From: CAZCAC01 sp964496575 | GTDB taxonomy: Bacteria > Planctomycetota > UBA1135 > GCA-002686595 | DNA length: 64,000 nt | Assembly: GCA_964496575.1 (NCBI GenBank) | Contig: CAZCAC010000039.1 | Location: 4,464 to 68,463, forward strand | Reading direction: 5' to 3' | Shown: piece by piece, positions 53,631-63,036 of the stretch | Layout: each line of letters opens with the position of its first letter | Position numbering within the stretch: position 1 is the first letter of the stretch | Notes under the pieces: generated by a model | Databases searched by the model: none | What the model saw: the letters and a program-made list of their open reading frames with translations, nothing else | Told to the model about the DNA's origin: nothing | Made by a program: the position numbers and the translations under genes

Positions 53631-56159
53631 GTGAACCCCACCGTCGAGACAGTGCGAACGGCCCGGTCCCAGAACCCCGACCCGCGACAGACCGAGGCCA
53701 TCGCCGCGCTCAGTGCGCTGGATCCGCCCGACGACCTCGTCGAGCCGGACCTGACAGAGAATGCGATCACGGTCCTCCGGCGACGCTATCTGAAGAAGGA
53801 TCACGAGACCGGCGAAGTGATCGAGACGCCGCACCAGCTCTTCTGGCGCGTCGCCTCCCACATCGCCAAGACCGAGATCGAATACGCCGACGGCAAGGCC
53901 GAACGCGCCCTGCTGGTGGCCCGCGAGTTCTACGAGCTGATGGCCCGGCGCCAGTTCATGCCCAACAGCCCCTGCCTGATGAACGCGGGGCGCGAGATGG
54001 GGATGCTCTCGGCGTGCTTCGTCATCCCCGTGGAGGACTCGATCGACGGGATCTTCGAGGCGATCAAGGCGACGGCTCTGATCCAGAAGGCGGGGGGCGG
54101 CACCGGCTTCAGCTTCTCACGGCTTCGCCCGCAGGGAGACCTGGTGCGTTCCTCGGGGGGGACGACCGAGGGGCCGTTGTCCTTCATGCAGGTCTTCTCC
54201 AAGGCGACCGACGCGATCCAGCAAGGCGCGTTCCGCCGCGGCGCAAACATGGGCATTCTGCGCGTCGATCACCCCGATGTGGTGAACTTCATCCGCATCA
54301 AGGACGACCGTACCAAGCTCACCAACTACAACATCTCGGTCGCGATCACGGACAAGTTCATCGAGCAGGTGCGCTCCGACCCGCAGGCGGTCCACGAGGT
54401 CCAGAACCCGCGGACCCGCAAGTGGGACAAGCTCCCGAAGCGGGACGACGAGGGTCGACCGATCGGTGAGTTCTGGACGGTGGGCGAGCTGTGGGACCTG
54501 ATCGTCAATCACGCCCACGAGAGCGGTGAGCCCGGGGTGGTCTTCATCGACCGCATCAACCAGCACAACCGCATCAAGAACGTCGGCCTGATCGAGGCGA
54601 CCAACCCTTGCGGCGAGCAGCCGCTGCACCCGTACGACTCCTGCAACCTCGGGTCGGTCAACCTCGGTGTGCTGGTCAAGGAAGAGAAGGGCAAGCCGGT
54701 CTTCGACTGGGAGCAGTACCGATCGGTCATCAGCACCGCGACGCGTTTCCTGGACGACGTGATCGAGGCCAACCGCTATCCGCTGCGCGAGATCGACAAC
54801 ATGTCGAAGACCACGCGGCGCATCGGCCTCGGGGTGATGGGGTTCGCCGACGCGCTGTACAAGCTCGGCATCCCCTACAATTCCGAGGAAGGTCTGGAGT
54901 TCGGTGAGGAGGTGATGCGAGTCCTGAACGACGCCTCGCACACCGCCTCGGAGATTCTGGCGGACGAGCGGGGGGTCTTCCCCGCCTGGGAAGGTTCGGA
55001 CTGGGAGAAGGAGGGACGCCGGGTGCGCAACGCGTGCACCACCACCGTCGCTCCCACCGGGACCATCTCCATCATCTCGAACTGCTCCGGCGGCATCGAG
55101 CCGATGTTCAGCCTCGCCTTCGACCGGCAGGTGATGAAGGACGTCAACGGCAACCCGACGATCATGCGGGAGGTCAACTACGTCTTCGAGGAGCGGGCGC
55201 GCCAGGAAGGAGTCTTCAGCGACGAGATGGTCGACGAGATCATCACCGAGGGAACGCTCCAGCACTGCGACGAGATCTCAGACGAGCTGAAGCGCGTCTT
55301 CGTCACCGCGCACGACATCTCTCCCCACTGGCACATGAAGATGCAGTCCGCTTTCCAGCGGCACTGCGACTCCTCGATCTCCAAGACGATCAACTTCCAC
55401 CGGGAGGCGACGGTCGACGACATCCGCGAGATCTACGAGCTCGCCATCGACGAAGGCGTCAAGGGTGTCACCGTCTACCGGGACGGTTGTCGTGAGATGC
55501 AGCCGATGTCGTTGAAGAACGACGAGAAGCAGAAGGAAGAGGCGGCCGCTCGGCAAAAGCTCGAAGAGACCGCGATGCTGACGCGGCTCGACACCGATGG
55601 AGAGCTCTTGCTGGCGCCGATCAAGCTGCCGGAGATCATGAGCTGTCTGCGGGTCCGGCAGATGACACCGTTCGGCAACATGCACGTGAAGGTCTCGGTC
55701 GACCCGACTACCGGCCGGGAGCGCGAGGTCTTCGCGCAGCTCGGCAAGGGTGGCGACGTGGCCAACTCCGACCTCGAGGCGATCTGCCGCATCCTCAGCC
55801 TCTGGCTCCGCTCCAATGGCAGCCTCGAGCTGGCGGTCAAGCAACTCGACGGCATCGGCTCCAGCCTCACCGTTCCGACCAAGGACGGTCGCATCATGTC
55901 GCTCGCCGACGGCCTGGCCCGCGCGTTGCGTCGCTACATGGAGGCCAAGCAGAAGTCGGGCCTGCGCGCCCTCTTGCTCGGCGAATCCGGCGGTGGCTCC
56001 CCCGAAAAGGTCATCGATGAGACCAAGGGCAAGGTCTCGGCCCCCAGGCAATCGAAGAACGTCGCGCAGTACAAGCTGAAGTGTCCTTCCTGTTCGGCGA
56101 CTCTGGCCGTGGAGGAAGGTTGCGTGAAGTGCTACTCCTGCGGCTTCAGTCAGTGCTGA
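53631..56159 (+). CDS. nrdJ: Adenosylcobalamin-dependent (class II) ribonucleotide reductase
   Basis: 842 residues from GTG 53631. It reduces ribonucleotides to deoxyribonucleotides with a B12-generated thiyl radical. Segments typical of class II enzymes are FMPNSPCLMNAG (one redox Cys), QKAGGGTGFSFSRLRP, FRRGANMGILRVDHPDV, EATNPCGEQPLHPYDSCNLGS (active Cys and Glu) and NACTTTVAPTGTISII. The tail after residue 620 carries a zinc-ribbon (CPSC ... CVKCYSCGFSQC), found in many NrdJ. B12 dependence allows DNA synthesis with or without oxygen. No nrdA, nrdB or nrdD is in the window. Confidence 0.95.
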   Translation: MNPTVETVRTARSQNPDPRQTEAIAALSALDPPDDLVEPDLTENAITVLRRRYLKKDHETGEVIETPHQLFWRVASHIAKTEIEYADGKAERALLVAREFYELMARRQFMPNSPCLMNAGREMGMLSACFVIPVEDSIDGIFEAIKATALIQKAGGGTGFSFSRLRPQGDLVRSSGGTTEGPLSFMQVFSKATDAIQQGAFRRGANMGILRVDHPDVVNFIRIKDDRTKLTNYNISVAITDKFIEQVRSDPQAVHEVQNPRTRKWDKLPKRDDEGRPIGEFWTVGELWDLIVNHAHESGEPGVVFIDRINQHNRIKNVGLIEATNPCGEQPLHPYDSCNLGSVNLGVLVKEEKGKPVFDWEQYRSVISTATRFLDDVIEANRYPLREIDNMSKTTRRIGLGVMGFADALYKLGIPYNSEEGLEFGEEVMRVLNDASHTASEILADERGVFPAWEGSDWEKEGRRVRNACTTTVAPTGTISIISNCSGGIEPMFSLAFDRQVMKDVNGNPTIMREVNYVFEERARQEGVFSDEMVDEIITEGTLQHCDEISDELKRVFVTAHDISPHWHMKMQSAFQRHCDSSISKTINFHREATVDDIREIYELAIDEGVKGVTVYRDGCREMQPMSLKNDEKQKEEAAARQKLEETAMLTRLDTDGELLLAPIKLPEIMSCLRVRQMTPFGNMHVKVSVDPTTGREREVFAQLGKGGDVANSDLEAICRILSLWLRSNGSLELAVKQLDGIGSSLTVPTKDGRIMSLADGLARALRRYMEAKQKSGLRALLLGESGGGSPEKVIDETKGKVSAPRQSKNVAQYKLKCPSCSATLAVEEGCVKCYSCGFSQC

Positions 56160-56200
56160 GAAACGGCTGCCGCGGACCCAGCGGGGCTTTGCGAGACTCA

Positions 56201-56234
56201 CCGGGCTCGGGTATCGAGCGATACCCGGGCCCGG
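56201..56234. terminator. Hairpin terminator between nrdJ and the convergent gene
   Basis: CCGGGCTCGGGTAT / ATACCCGGGCCCGG, a 14-bp stem with one G-T pair and loop CGAGCG, 41 bp after the nrdJ stop. No T tract follows, but placement between convergent genes supports a terminator. Confidence 0.6.
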
Positions 56235-56363
56235 ATTCGTTGCGCGGGCTGGCGCCCGCAACCCGACCGGTCAACAGACTGTCCGGATCACGGTTCTCGA
56301 ATCCTTCAATGCCCTCCCAGCCTGCTTTCTGCGCGCAGCGCGCAGAAACCGACTCCGAGTGGA

Positions 56364-57017
56364 TCAGTGGTCTCCTTCTTCCGTCGGCGTCTCCACCTCG
56401 GCTCCCTCCTCATCGGTCACCGCCGCCTCCGCCGCTCGGGGCAGCCACTCGGTGTCCTCGAAGAGAAGCAAGGTCAGGTCACCACCGGCCATCCTCTCGA
56501 AGGTCAACCGCGTACCGCTCTCCGTGGTCAGGGTGAGCACGTCTCCGACCACTCGCGCCTCGTAGACCGAGAGCGTTCCCGGTTCGCGGGGGGCGGTGAA
56601 CCCGAGCCCCGTGTCCATCGAGCCGATCAGGAGCTTCGCGATCAGGTCTCCGTAGATGTTGAAGTTGAGTCGGTAGGTCCCCGTCTGGATGAAGCTCTCC
56701 ACCTCCTCCTCACCCTCGTCGAAGTACGCGATGTGCACCTCGATCGAGGCGAACTCCGAGGAGACGATCATGTAGCCGACGTCCTGCCGGCCGGCGTCGG
56801 GAAGCTCAGGGGCCCGCAGCTCCATCAGCTGCCAGCCTCCCTGCATCTCCCGCAGCGTCTCGATGTTTCGCGCCCGTCGCCGCTCGGCGGCGCTCTTGTC
56901 GGAGGAGGTCCGCTGGTCGCGGCCACCCTCGGGGCGATCATCCTGGACCCCGCTCGCCGGGGGCAGCATCGTGGCCAGCACGGCGAAGAGCACGGTGGTG
57001 AGTAGCTTCCAGGTCAC
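56364..57017 (-). CDS. Hypothetical secreted protein
   Basis: 217 residues with a signal peptide (MTWKLLTTVLFAVLATMLPPASG). A charged linker (25-55) leads to a beta-rich domain (about 55-190), beginning REMQGGWQLMELRAPEL and containing QTGTYRLNFNIYGDLIAKL. The W-x-L-x-x opening followed by strands resembles lipocalin-like or TIGR03067-like planctomycete domains, but this is a weak impression. The C-terminus is acidic. Its start lies 66 bp from the divergent CDF transporter. Confidence 0.65.
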   Translation of the reverse strand: MTWKLLTTVLFAVLATMLPPASGVQDDRPEGGRDQRTSSDKSAAERRRARNIETLREMQGGWQLMELRAPELPDAGRQDVGYMIVSSEFASIEVHIAYFDEGEEEVESFIQTGTYRLNFNIYGDLIAKLLIGSMDTGLGFTAPREPGTLSVYEARVVGDVLTLTTESGTRLTFERMAGGDLTLLLFEDTEWLPRAAEAAVTDEEGAEVETPTEEGDH

Positions 57018-57083
57018 GCTTTCCTCCTGAGGGTCATGGGGCCGCTATGATGTCGGCCACTTCGGCCGCCCACCGTAGGAACC

Positions 57084-57962
57084 ATGTCGCAGAGTATCCC
57101 AGAAGAGACCAACCGGCGAGTCGGCCGGATTCACGGTCTGAACGTCCTGGTCAACGTGGCCCTGGCGGGGGTCAAGGTCTCGATCGGGCTCCTCGCCGGC
57201 TCGGGAGCGCTGGTGGCCGACGGGCTGAACTCGACCTCGGACCTGCTCGGGAACCTCGTCGCCTGGGGCGGCTACCGCCTCTCCCTGCGCCCCCCCGACG
57301 AGGACCACCACTACGGCCACGGCAACGCCGAGGCGCTGGCCGCGTCGACGATCGGGGTGATCATCCTGGCCGCCGGGGCGGCGGTGATCTGGCGCACCTT
57401 CGTCACCCGGGGCTTCACCGCGCCCGGCGACCTGGGGACCGCGGCGCTCCTGGCGGCGTCGATCTCGGTGGTGGCCAGCTTCTGGCTCTCCCGCGTCAAC
57501 CTGCGCGAGGCCCGCCGGAGCCACAGCCAGGTTCTGACCGCGCTTGGCCGCGACAAGCGATCCGACGCCCTGTTCAGCCTGCTGGTGGTGATCGGCATCG
57601 GCTCCTCGCTCCTGCGGCTGCCCTGGGTCGAACCCGTGGTGACCGTGCTGGTCGGGGTCTGGGTCTGTCTCCTGGGGCTGAAGAGTATCTCCGAGGGGAT
57701 GGACGTCCTGATGGACCGGGTCACCGACCCCTCCCTTCGCGAGGCGCTGCGCCAGGTCGCCATGGAGATCGACGGCGTTCAGCGGGCGGACGAGATCCGC
57801 ATTCACCCCCTCGGATCGACCTATCGCGCCGATCTGACGATCCACGTGAACGGAACGCTTACGGTCGAGCGAGGGCACGAGATCGCCCAGGAAGTCGAGG
57901 CCGAGGTCACACGCCGCCACGACCGGGTCGTACAGGTCCAAGTCCACGTCGAACCCCTGTAG
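57084..57962 (+). CDS. Cation diffusion facilitator, predicted Mn-type
   Basis: 292 residues with six membrane helices and a C-terminal cytoplasmic ferredoxin-like domain (about 205-292). The helix-2 metal site reads VADGLNSTSD (Asn49, Asp53) and the helix-5 site GRDKRSD (Asp157, Asp161), an NxxxD/DxxxD pattern instead of the HxxxD of zinc exporters. From memory of studies on MntE-like CDF proteins, Asn/Asp patterns go with Mn(II) export; this is a prediction. It is 10 bp upstream of the DsbD-like gene and probably co-transcribed. Confidence 0.88.
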   Translation: MSQSIPEETNRRVGRIHGLNVLVNVALAGVKVSIGLLAGSGALVADGLNSTSDLLGNLVAWGGYRLSLRPPDEDHHYGHGNAEALAASTIGVIILAAGAAVIWRTFVTRGFTAPGDLGTAALLAASISVVASFWLSRVNLREARRSHSQVLTALGRDKRSDALFSLLVVIGIGSSLLRLPWVEPVVTVLVGVWVCLLGLKSISEGMDVLMDRVTDPSLREALRQVAMEIDGVQRADEIRIHPLGSTYRADLTIHVNGTLTVERGHEIAQEVEAEVTRRHDRVVQVQVHVEPL

Positions 57963-57972
57963 TCCGAGCTCC

Positions 57973-60384
57973 ATGAAAAGGACCCTCTTCCACCTCCTGG
58001 CCCTCTTCGCCCTCCTGGTCCCCACCGCGGTCGGCCAGATGAACAAGGCCAAGACCACCCTCTACACCCGCGTGGAGGGTTCGGAGCTTCGGCTCGCCCT
58101 GGTGATCCGCATCGAAGCGGGGTTTCACCTCTATCACCACGAGCTGGGCGCCGAGGACTCGGTCGGCAAGCCGCTGGTCGTCGAGCTCGAGAGTGACGAC
58201 GTGGAGTTCGGCCCCCTCGTCTGGCCGGAGCCGGAACGATACGAGCAGCCGAAGCTCGGCGACGGTGGACGAGATACGTTCATCCTCGGACACCACGGGC
58301 GCATCGTGCTCTACGGTCGCGGTACCATCGCGTCGGGCGTGGACGATCCGAAGGTGTCGGTCAGCCTCGACGGCTTGACCTGTGAGTCCTCCGGTTCGTG
58401 CTTCCCGTACCGGGAGACGGTCGAGTCGGAGGGGAAGGGGCGGGACAAGTACTGGGAGGGCTTTCCGAACGATGCACCGCCGGAAGAGACACCCGCGGAG
58501 GCGGTCACGGCCACCGACGAGGAGGAGGATGGGGGCTTCGGTTTCCAGGATCCCGGCGGCGGCTTCGGGATGGGTGACGACCCGAGCTACGCGAAGGCGA
58601 AGCTGTACCACCACGTGGACGGCGAGATGATCCAGGCCGCCATCGTCATCGACATCGACTCCGGCTGGCACCTGTACCACGACGAGCTGGGTCCCGACGA
58701 CGCGATCGGCATTCCGACGAAGGTCACCCTGAACGCCGATGGAGTGAAGTGGAGCGAGGTCACCTTCCCCGAGCCGCACAAGACCGATCAATCAGTCGGA
58801 ATGGACGGCGATCCCACGTGGATCTGGACACACGAGGGCGAGATCACGCTCTTCGCGCGCGGGGTCTTCACCGGTGAGGCGCCGCAGTCGGTACGCGCGG
58901 AGATCGACGGGTTGACCTGCGAGGACAGCGGGTCCTGCGTGCCCTACGAGCAGAAGGTCAAGTCGAAGGGCGCCGGCGCCGCGGCGATCTTCGCGGACTT
59001 CCCCGTCGATCTCGTCGTCGGCGAGGGCTCGGCCGCCGTCACCGAGACGGACACGTCAGCGCACACGGGACCGACAGTCGAGCGAGGCCCTGGCGTCGAC
59101 TACGCCTCGGTCACCTTCCCCGAGTTCATCCCGCGGGAGGAGCAGGCGCAGCACGGACTCTTCATGTGGCTACTCCTCGCCTTCATCGCGGGGATGATCC
59201 TGAACGTCATGCCGTGCGTGCTGCCGGTGATCTCGATCAAGATCCTCAGCTTCGTGCAGCAGGCGGGGGAAGACCGCGCGCGCATCTTCAAGCTCGGCCT
59301 GGCCTTCGCGGCGGGGATCCTGGTGATCTTCCTGGTGCTCGCCGGCATCGCGATCTTCGCCGGCATGAGCTGGGGCGAGCAGTTCCAGAGCACGGGATTC
59401 CTGGTCGTCATGATCGGGATCGTCTTCGGCCTGGCACTCTCTCTCTTCGGTCTCTACGAGCTGGGCGTGCCGCGCGCGGTCGGCAGCATGGCCTCGGGGC
59501 CGGCGCGCGAGGGAATGCCGGACGCGTTCTTCAAGGGGATGCTCGCCACGGTGCTGGCGACGCCGTGCAGCGGACCGTTCCTAGGCAGCACGCTGACCTG
59601 GACCCTGTCGCAGACGTCGACGGTCATCTTCCTGGTCTTCCTGTTCCTCGGACTGGGGATGGCGTTCCCGTACGTCGTGCTCACCGCCAACCCGAAGTTC
59701 CTGAAGTTCCTGCCGAAGCCGGGTCCGTGGATGGACACGTTCAAGCAGGCGATGGGCTTCGTACTGCTCCTGACGGTCATCTACCTGATGACGATCGTCC
59801 CGCAGAACGAGCTCTTGTACACGGCGGCGTTCCTGGTCTTCGTCGCGCTCGGCTGCTGGTGGTGGGGCCGCTTCGCCAACCTCGGGCAGAGTCGAGCCAA
59901 GCGAACCAGCGTGCTGGTCTTCTCGCTCCTCCTGGTGATCGGCGGCTATCGCCTGTCCTTCCACGAGTTCAAGGGGCTCTTCGAGGTGGGCGAAGAACAG
60001 CACTGGGTCGCTTTCGATCACGCGCTGTTCCAGCGCTCGCTGGACGAAGGTCGCAACGTGATGGTGGACTTCACCGCCGACTGGTGCCCGAACTGCAAGT
60101 TCAACGAAGCGACGGTGTTCGAGTCCGAGGCGGTCCAGAAGCTGATCAACGAGAAAGGTGTGCTGATGCTGAAGGCCGATCTGACTTCGGCCGGACCCTA
60201 CACCAGCATGATGGAGCGGCTGCGCGATCAGCTCGGGGCTCGCTCGATCCCCTTCGTCGCCTTCTTCCCCGGAGACGACCCTCTGCGACCGCACACCCGT
60301 CTGGACATCGTCACGGTGAAGGACATCTCCGGCATCATCGAGAGCATGCCGGCGACCCGGGTAGGTGCTGTTTCCGGGACCTGA
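57973..60384 (+). CDS. DsbD-like thiol:disulfide interchange protein with duplicated N-terminal domain
   Basis: 803 residues with a signal peptide (1-21). Two related periplasmic domains follow (about 25-160 and 205-345). Each has an HLYHxELG motif and a pair LTC-x5-C (Cys137/Cys143 and Cys316/Cys322), the cysteine spacing of the DsbD alpha domain. The membrane core has MPCVLPV (Cys415) and TPCSGPF (Cys532), the two redox cysteines of DsbD/CcdA. A C-terminal thioredoxin-like domain carries WCPNCK (Cys705, Cys708). It moves electrons from cytoplasmic thioredoxin to periplasmic proteins. Two alpha-like domains instead of one is unusual. trxA, a likely partner, is elsewhere in the window. Confidence 0.9.
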   Translation: MKRTLFHLLALFALLVPTAVGQMNKAKTTLYTRVEGSELRLALVIRIEAGFHLYHHELGAEDSVGKPLVVELESDDVEFGPLVWPEPERYEQPKLGDGGRDTFILGHHGRIVLYGRGTIASGVDDPKVSVSLDGLTCESSGSCFPYRETVESEGKGRDKYWEGFPNDAPPEETPAEAVTATDEEEDGGFGFQDPGGGFGMGDDPSYAKAKLYHHVDGEMIQAAIVIDIDSGWHLYHDELGPDDAIGIPTKVTLNADGVKWSEVTFPEPHKTDQSVGMDGDPTWIWTHEGEITLFARGVFTGEAPQSVRAEIDGLTCEDSGSCVPYEQKVKSKGAGAAAIFADFPVDLVVGEGSAAVTETDTSAHTGPTVERGPGVDYASVTFPEFIPREEQAQHGLFMWLLLAFIAGMILNVMPCVLPVISIKILSFVQQAGEDRARIFKLGLAFAAGILVIFLVLAGIAIFAGMSWGEQFQSTGFLVVMIGIVFGLALSLFGLYELGVPRAVGSMASGPAREGMPDAFFKGMLATVLATPCSGPFLGSTLTWTLSQTSTVIFLVFLFLGLGMAFPYVVLTANPKFLKFLPKPGPWMDTFKQAMGFVLLLTVIYLMTIVPQNELLYTAAFLVFVALGCWWWGRFANLGQSRAKRTSVLVFSLLLVIGGYRLSFHEFKGLFEVGEEQHWVAFDHALFQRSLDEGRNVMVDFTADWCPNCKFNEATVFESEAVQKLINEKGVLMLKADLTSAGPYTSMMERLRDQLGARSIPFVAFFPGDDPLRPHTRLDIVTVKDISGIIESMPATRVGAVSGT

Positions 60385-60408
60385 GCCGGGGAATGGGCGG
60401 CGCCCGCC

Positions 60409-62601
60409 TCACTCGTAGCCGAGGAGCCGGCCCCCCTGGTACACCAGGAAGCTCATCACCCAGGCGAGTGCCGTCATGTAGACGAAAAGGAAGGCCGGCC
60501 AGCGCCAGGACCGGGTTTCTCGATAGACGGTGGCCAGGGTCGCCATGCACTGGCACGCGAGCGCGAAGAAGACCAGGAGCGACAGGCCGACCAGTGACGT
60601 GAAGACCGGCTTCCCGTCCGCGTAGGTTTCGCTCCTGATCTTCTCGCGCAGAGTGACCGAGTCCTCATCAGCGTCTTGGTCGAGGCCGTAGACGATCCCC
60701 ATGGTGCTGACGAACACCTCGCGGGCAGCGAACGCGCCGATGATGCCGATGCCCATCTTCCAGTCGAAGCCGAGCGGCTCGATCGCCGGCTCCATCGCCC
60801 GGCCCAGGTGCGCGCCGTAGCTGGCGCGGAAGATCTCGCCGCTCTCTTCCGACTCGAGCCGAGCGAGCTGCTCGGTGAGCGCATCCCCTTCGAGCGTCTC
60901 CGCTGCGGTCACTCGCAGGGCCTCGTAGTCGGTGTCGAGTTCCGGGTTCCGCGGAAAGGAGAGCAGCAGCCAGATCAGAATGGTGCAGACCAGGATCACG
61001 CGCCCCGCTTCCTTCAGGAAGAACCCGGCGCGCTGGATCATCATGCGGGCCACGCTCCGCCAGTGCGGCATCCGGTACGGCGGCAGCTCGAGGATCAGCG
61101 GCACCTTGGGACCCTTGAAGATCGTCTTGCCCAGCACCCACGTCGCGACGAGCGCGATCACCGTGCTGAACAGGTACATGGCGACCATCATCAGGCCCTG
61201 CAGTGGCAGGAAACCGAGGACCGTCTTGGCCGGGAAGAGCGCGCCGATGAGGAGAGCGTAGACCGGCAGACGGGCGGAGCAGCTCATCAGCGGCACGACC
61301 ATCATGGTCAGCAAACGGTTGCGCCGCCGCTCCATCGTCCGCGTGGCCATGATCGCCGGTACCGCGCAGGCGAACCCCGAGAGCATCGGTACGAAGGCCC
61401 GGCCGTGCAGGCCGAGCGCCCGCATGACCCGGTCCATCAGGAACGCCACCCGGGCCATGTACCCCGAGTCCTCCATGATCCCGATGAAGAAGAAGAGCAT
61501 CAGGATCTGCGGCAGGAAGACGACCACGCTGCCGACGCCGGCGATCAGGCCCTCGGTGATGAAGTCGCGGAAGAGTCCCGCCGGGAGGAGAGACTCGACG
61601 CCTTGCGCGAGCGCGCCGAAGGCGGTCTCGATCGCTCCGATGGCGGGATCGGACCAGCTGAAGAGTGACTGGAAGACGAGCCCCATCACCAGGAGGAACA
61701 GCCCGAAGCCGACGAAGGGATGGAGGAGGATCGAGTCGGCGCGTTCGGTGAGACCCTGTTTGCGCTCCGTCTTCTGCTGCAGCGCCGGCGAGCCGTGCTC
61801 GTCGATCCAGGCGTAGCGCGCTTCGATCACCTCGGCTTCGATCTCGCGCCCCGCCTCCGTCGACTCGCGGCGCACCTCGAGCACCTTGGCCCGAAGCGCG
61901 GCGGGGATGTCGCGCAGCTCGTCGTCTTCGTCGATCGAGAGCAACGCCCACAGGGCGAGGGCGTGCCGCCTCGCCTCGCCGTCGACGCGCCATGACTCGG
62001 GGATCGCCGAGGCGACCGCATCGAGGTCCTCGATCAGCGCCGGAGATTTCTCCCACCTCGGCAATGGCTGCTCGCCAGCCGGCCTCGCCAGCGTACGCTC
62101 GATCGCTCGCCGCAGCTCTTCCATCCCCGTGCCGTGCAATCCCGACACCGGCACCACCTCGACCCCCAGCACCTTCGACAGCATCTCGGTGTCGATCGCC
62201 TGGCCTCGCTCCTCGAGCATGTCGAGCATGTTCAGCGCGACGACCACCGGCACCGCCGTCTCGAGCACCTGCAGGGTGAGGTACAGGTTGCGCAGGAGCT
62301 GCGTCGCGTCGACCACCAGGACGACCAGCTCGGGAGCCGGCAGGGGAGGGATGCCGGTGATCGCCTGGCAGGCGATCTGCTCCTCCGCGCTGCGGGCGGA
62401 GAGACTGTAGGTGCCGGGGACGTCGACCAGCCGGGCTTCGAGGTCTTCACCCAGGTCCAGCTTGCCCTCGAAGCGGTCGACGGTGATCCCCGGGTAGTTG
62501 CCGACCTTCTGGTCGCCACCGGTCAGCTGGTTGAAGACCGAGGTCTTGCCGGTGTTGGGATTCCCCGCCAGTGCGACCAGCGGCCCCCGTCTGACCATCA
62601 C
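60409..62601 (-). CDS. feoB: Ferrous iron transporter FeoB
   Basis: 730 residues. The N-terminal G-domain has GNPNTGKT (13-20), a G2 threonine in YPGITVDR, DVPGTYSL and NMLDMLEE (variant of the NxxD box). A GDI-like helical part precedes the membrane domain (from about 280), with SGYMARVAFLMDR and two gate-like segments containing FACAVPAIMATRT and MSCSARLPVY. It imports Fe(II). feoA lies 23 bp upstream on the same strand; feoC is absent. Confidence 0.95.
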   Translation of the reverse strand: MMVRRGPLVALAGNPNTGKTSVFNQLTGGDQKVGNYPGITVDRFEGKLDLGEDLEARLVDVPGTYSLSARSAEEQIACQAITGIPPLPAPELVVLVVDATQLLRNLYLTLQVLETAVPVVVALNMLDMLEERGQAIDTEMLSKVLGVEVVPVSGLHGTGMEELRRAIERTLARPAGEQPLPRWEKSPALIEDLDAVASAIPESWRVDGEARRHALALWALLSIDEDDELRDIPAALRAKVLEVRRESTEAGREIEAEVIEARYAWIDEHGSPALQQKTERKQGLTERADSILLHPFVGFGLFLLVMGLVFQSLFSWSDPAIGAIETAFGALAQGVESLLPAGLFRDFITEGLIAGVGSVVVFLPQILMLFFFIGIMEDSGYMARVAFLMDRVMRALGLHGRAFVPMLSGFACAVPAIMATRTMERRRNRLLTMMVVPLMSCSARLPVYALLIGALFPAKTVLGFLPLQGLMMVAMYLFSTVIALVATWVLGKTIFKGPKVPLILELPPYRMPHWRSVARMMIQRAGFFLKEAGRVILVCTILIWLLLSFPRNPELDTDYEALRVTAAETLEGDALTEQLARLESEESGEIFRASYGAHLGRAMEPAIEPLGFDWKMGIGIIGAFAAREVFVSTMGIVYGLDQDADEDSVTLREKIRSETYADGKPVFTSLVGLSLLVFFALACQCMATLATVYRETRSWRWPAFLFVYMTALAWVMSFLVYQGGRLLGYE

Positions 62602-62624
62602 CGTCCGCCCATTCTCGGGAGGGG

Positions 62625-62855
62625 TCAGTGCTCGTCGCGCACCATGAGCTGCTCGGCGTCGGAACGCCGCAGGCTCAGGTGACAGCCGCGCACCTCGAGC
62701 TGGAGCAGGTCGCCGATGTCCACCCGGCGCACCATGCGGACCGAGGTGCCGGGGAGGAGGCCCAGCTCCATCAACCGACGCCGGAAGGTTCGCTCTCCAC
62801 CGAGGTTGAGGAGAGAGGCGGTGGTTCCGGCGGGGATGTCGCTGAGTCGGGTCAT
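62625..62855 (-). CDS. feoA: FeoA-like ferrous iron transport accessory protein
   Basis: 76 residues from ATG 62855, the usual size of FeoA, an SH3-like domain that assists FeoB. The pattern LSDIPAGTTASLLNLGG, then RRRLMELGLLPGTSVRMVRR and LQLEVRGCHLSLRRSDAEQL, is typical. A Fur-like inverted repeat sits 17 bp upstream, suggesting iron-responsive control of feoAB. Confidence 0.9.
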   Translation of the reverse strand: MTRLSDIPAGTTASLLNLGGERTFRRRLMELGLLPGTSVRMVRRVDIGDLLQLEVRGCHLSLRRSDAEQLMVRDEH

Positions 62856-62872
62856 GTCGGTGTCACGCTTCC

Positions 62873-62887
62873 TGAGACTGATTCTCA
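62873..62887 (-). promoter_or_regulatory. Fur/DtxR-like operator upstream of feoA
   Basis: TGAGAATCAGTCTCA on the minus strand is a near palindrome and matches the 15-bp Fur core TGATAATNATTATCA at 11 of 14 defined positions. It lies 17 bp before the feoA start, where iron-loaded repressor would block transcription. Confidence 0.5.
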
Positions 62888-63036
62888 GTATATCCTGTCG
62901 GGTGGGTCGGCCGTACCGCTGAAAGGGAAAAAACGGAACCGCGACTCCTTTTCCGGCGGGCAAGGGGAAGCGTGGGACGGCCGCCGGGGCGTAGGATGAG
63001 CCCGACCCACCCCGAGGCCCACTCTGGAGGCAAGGA

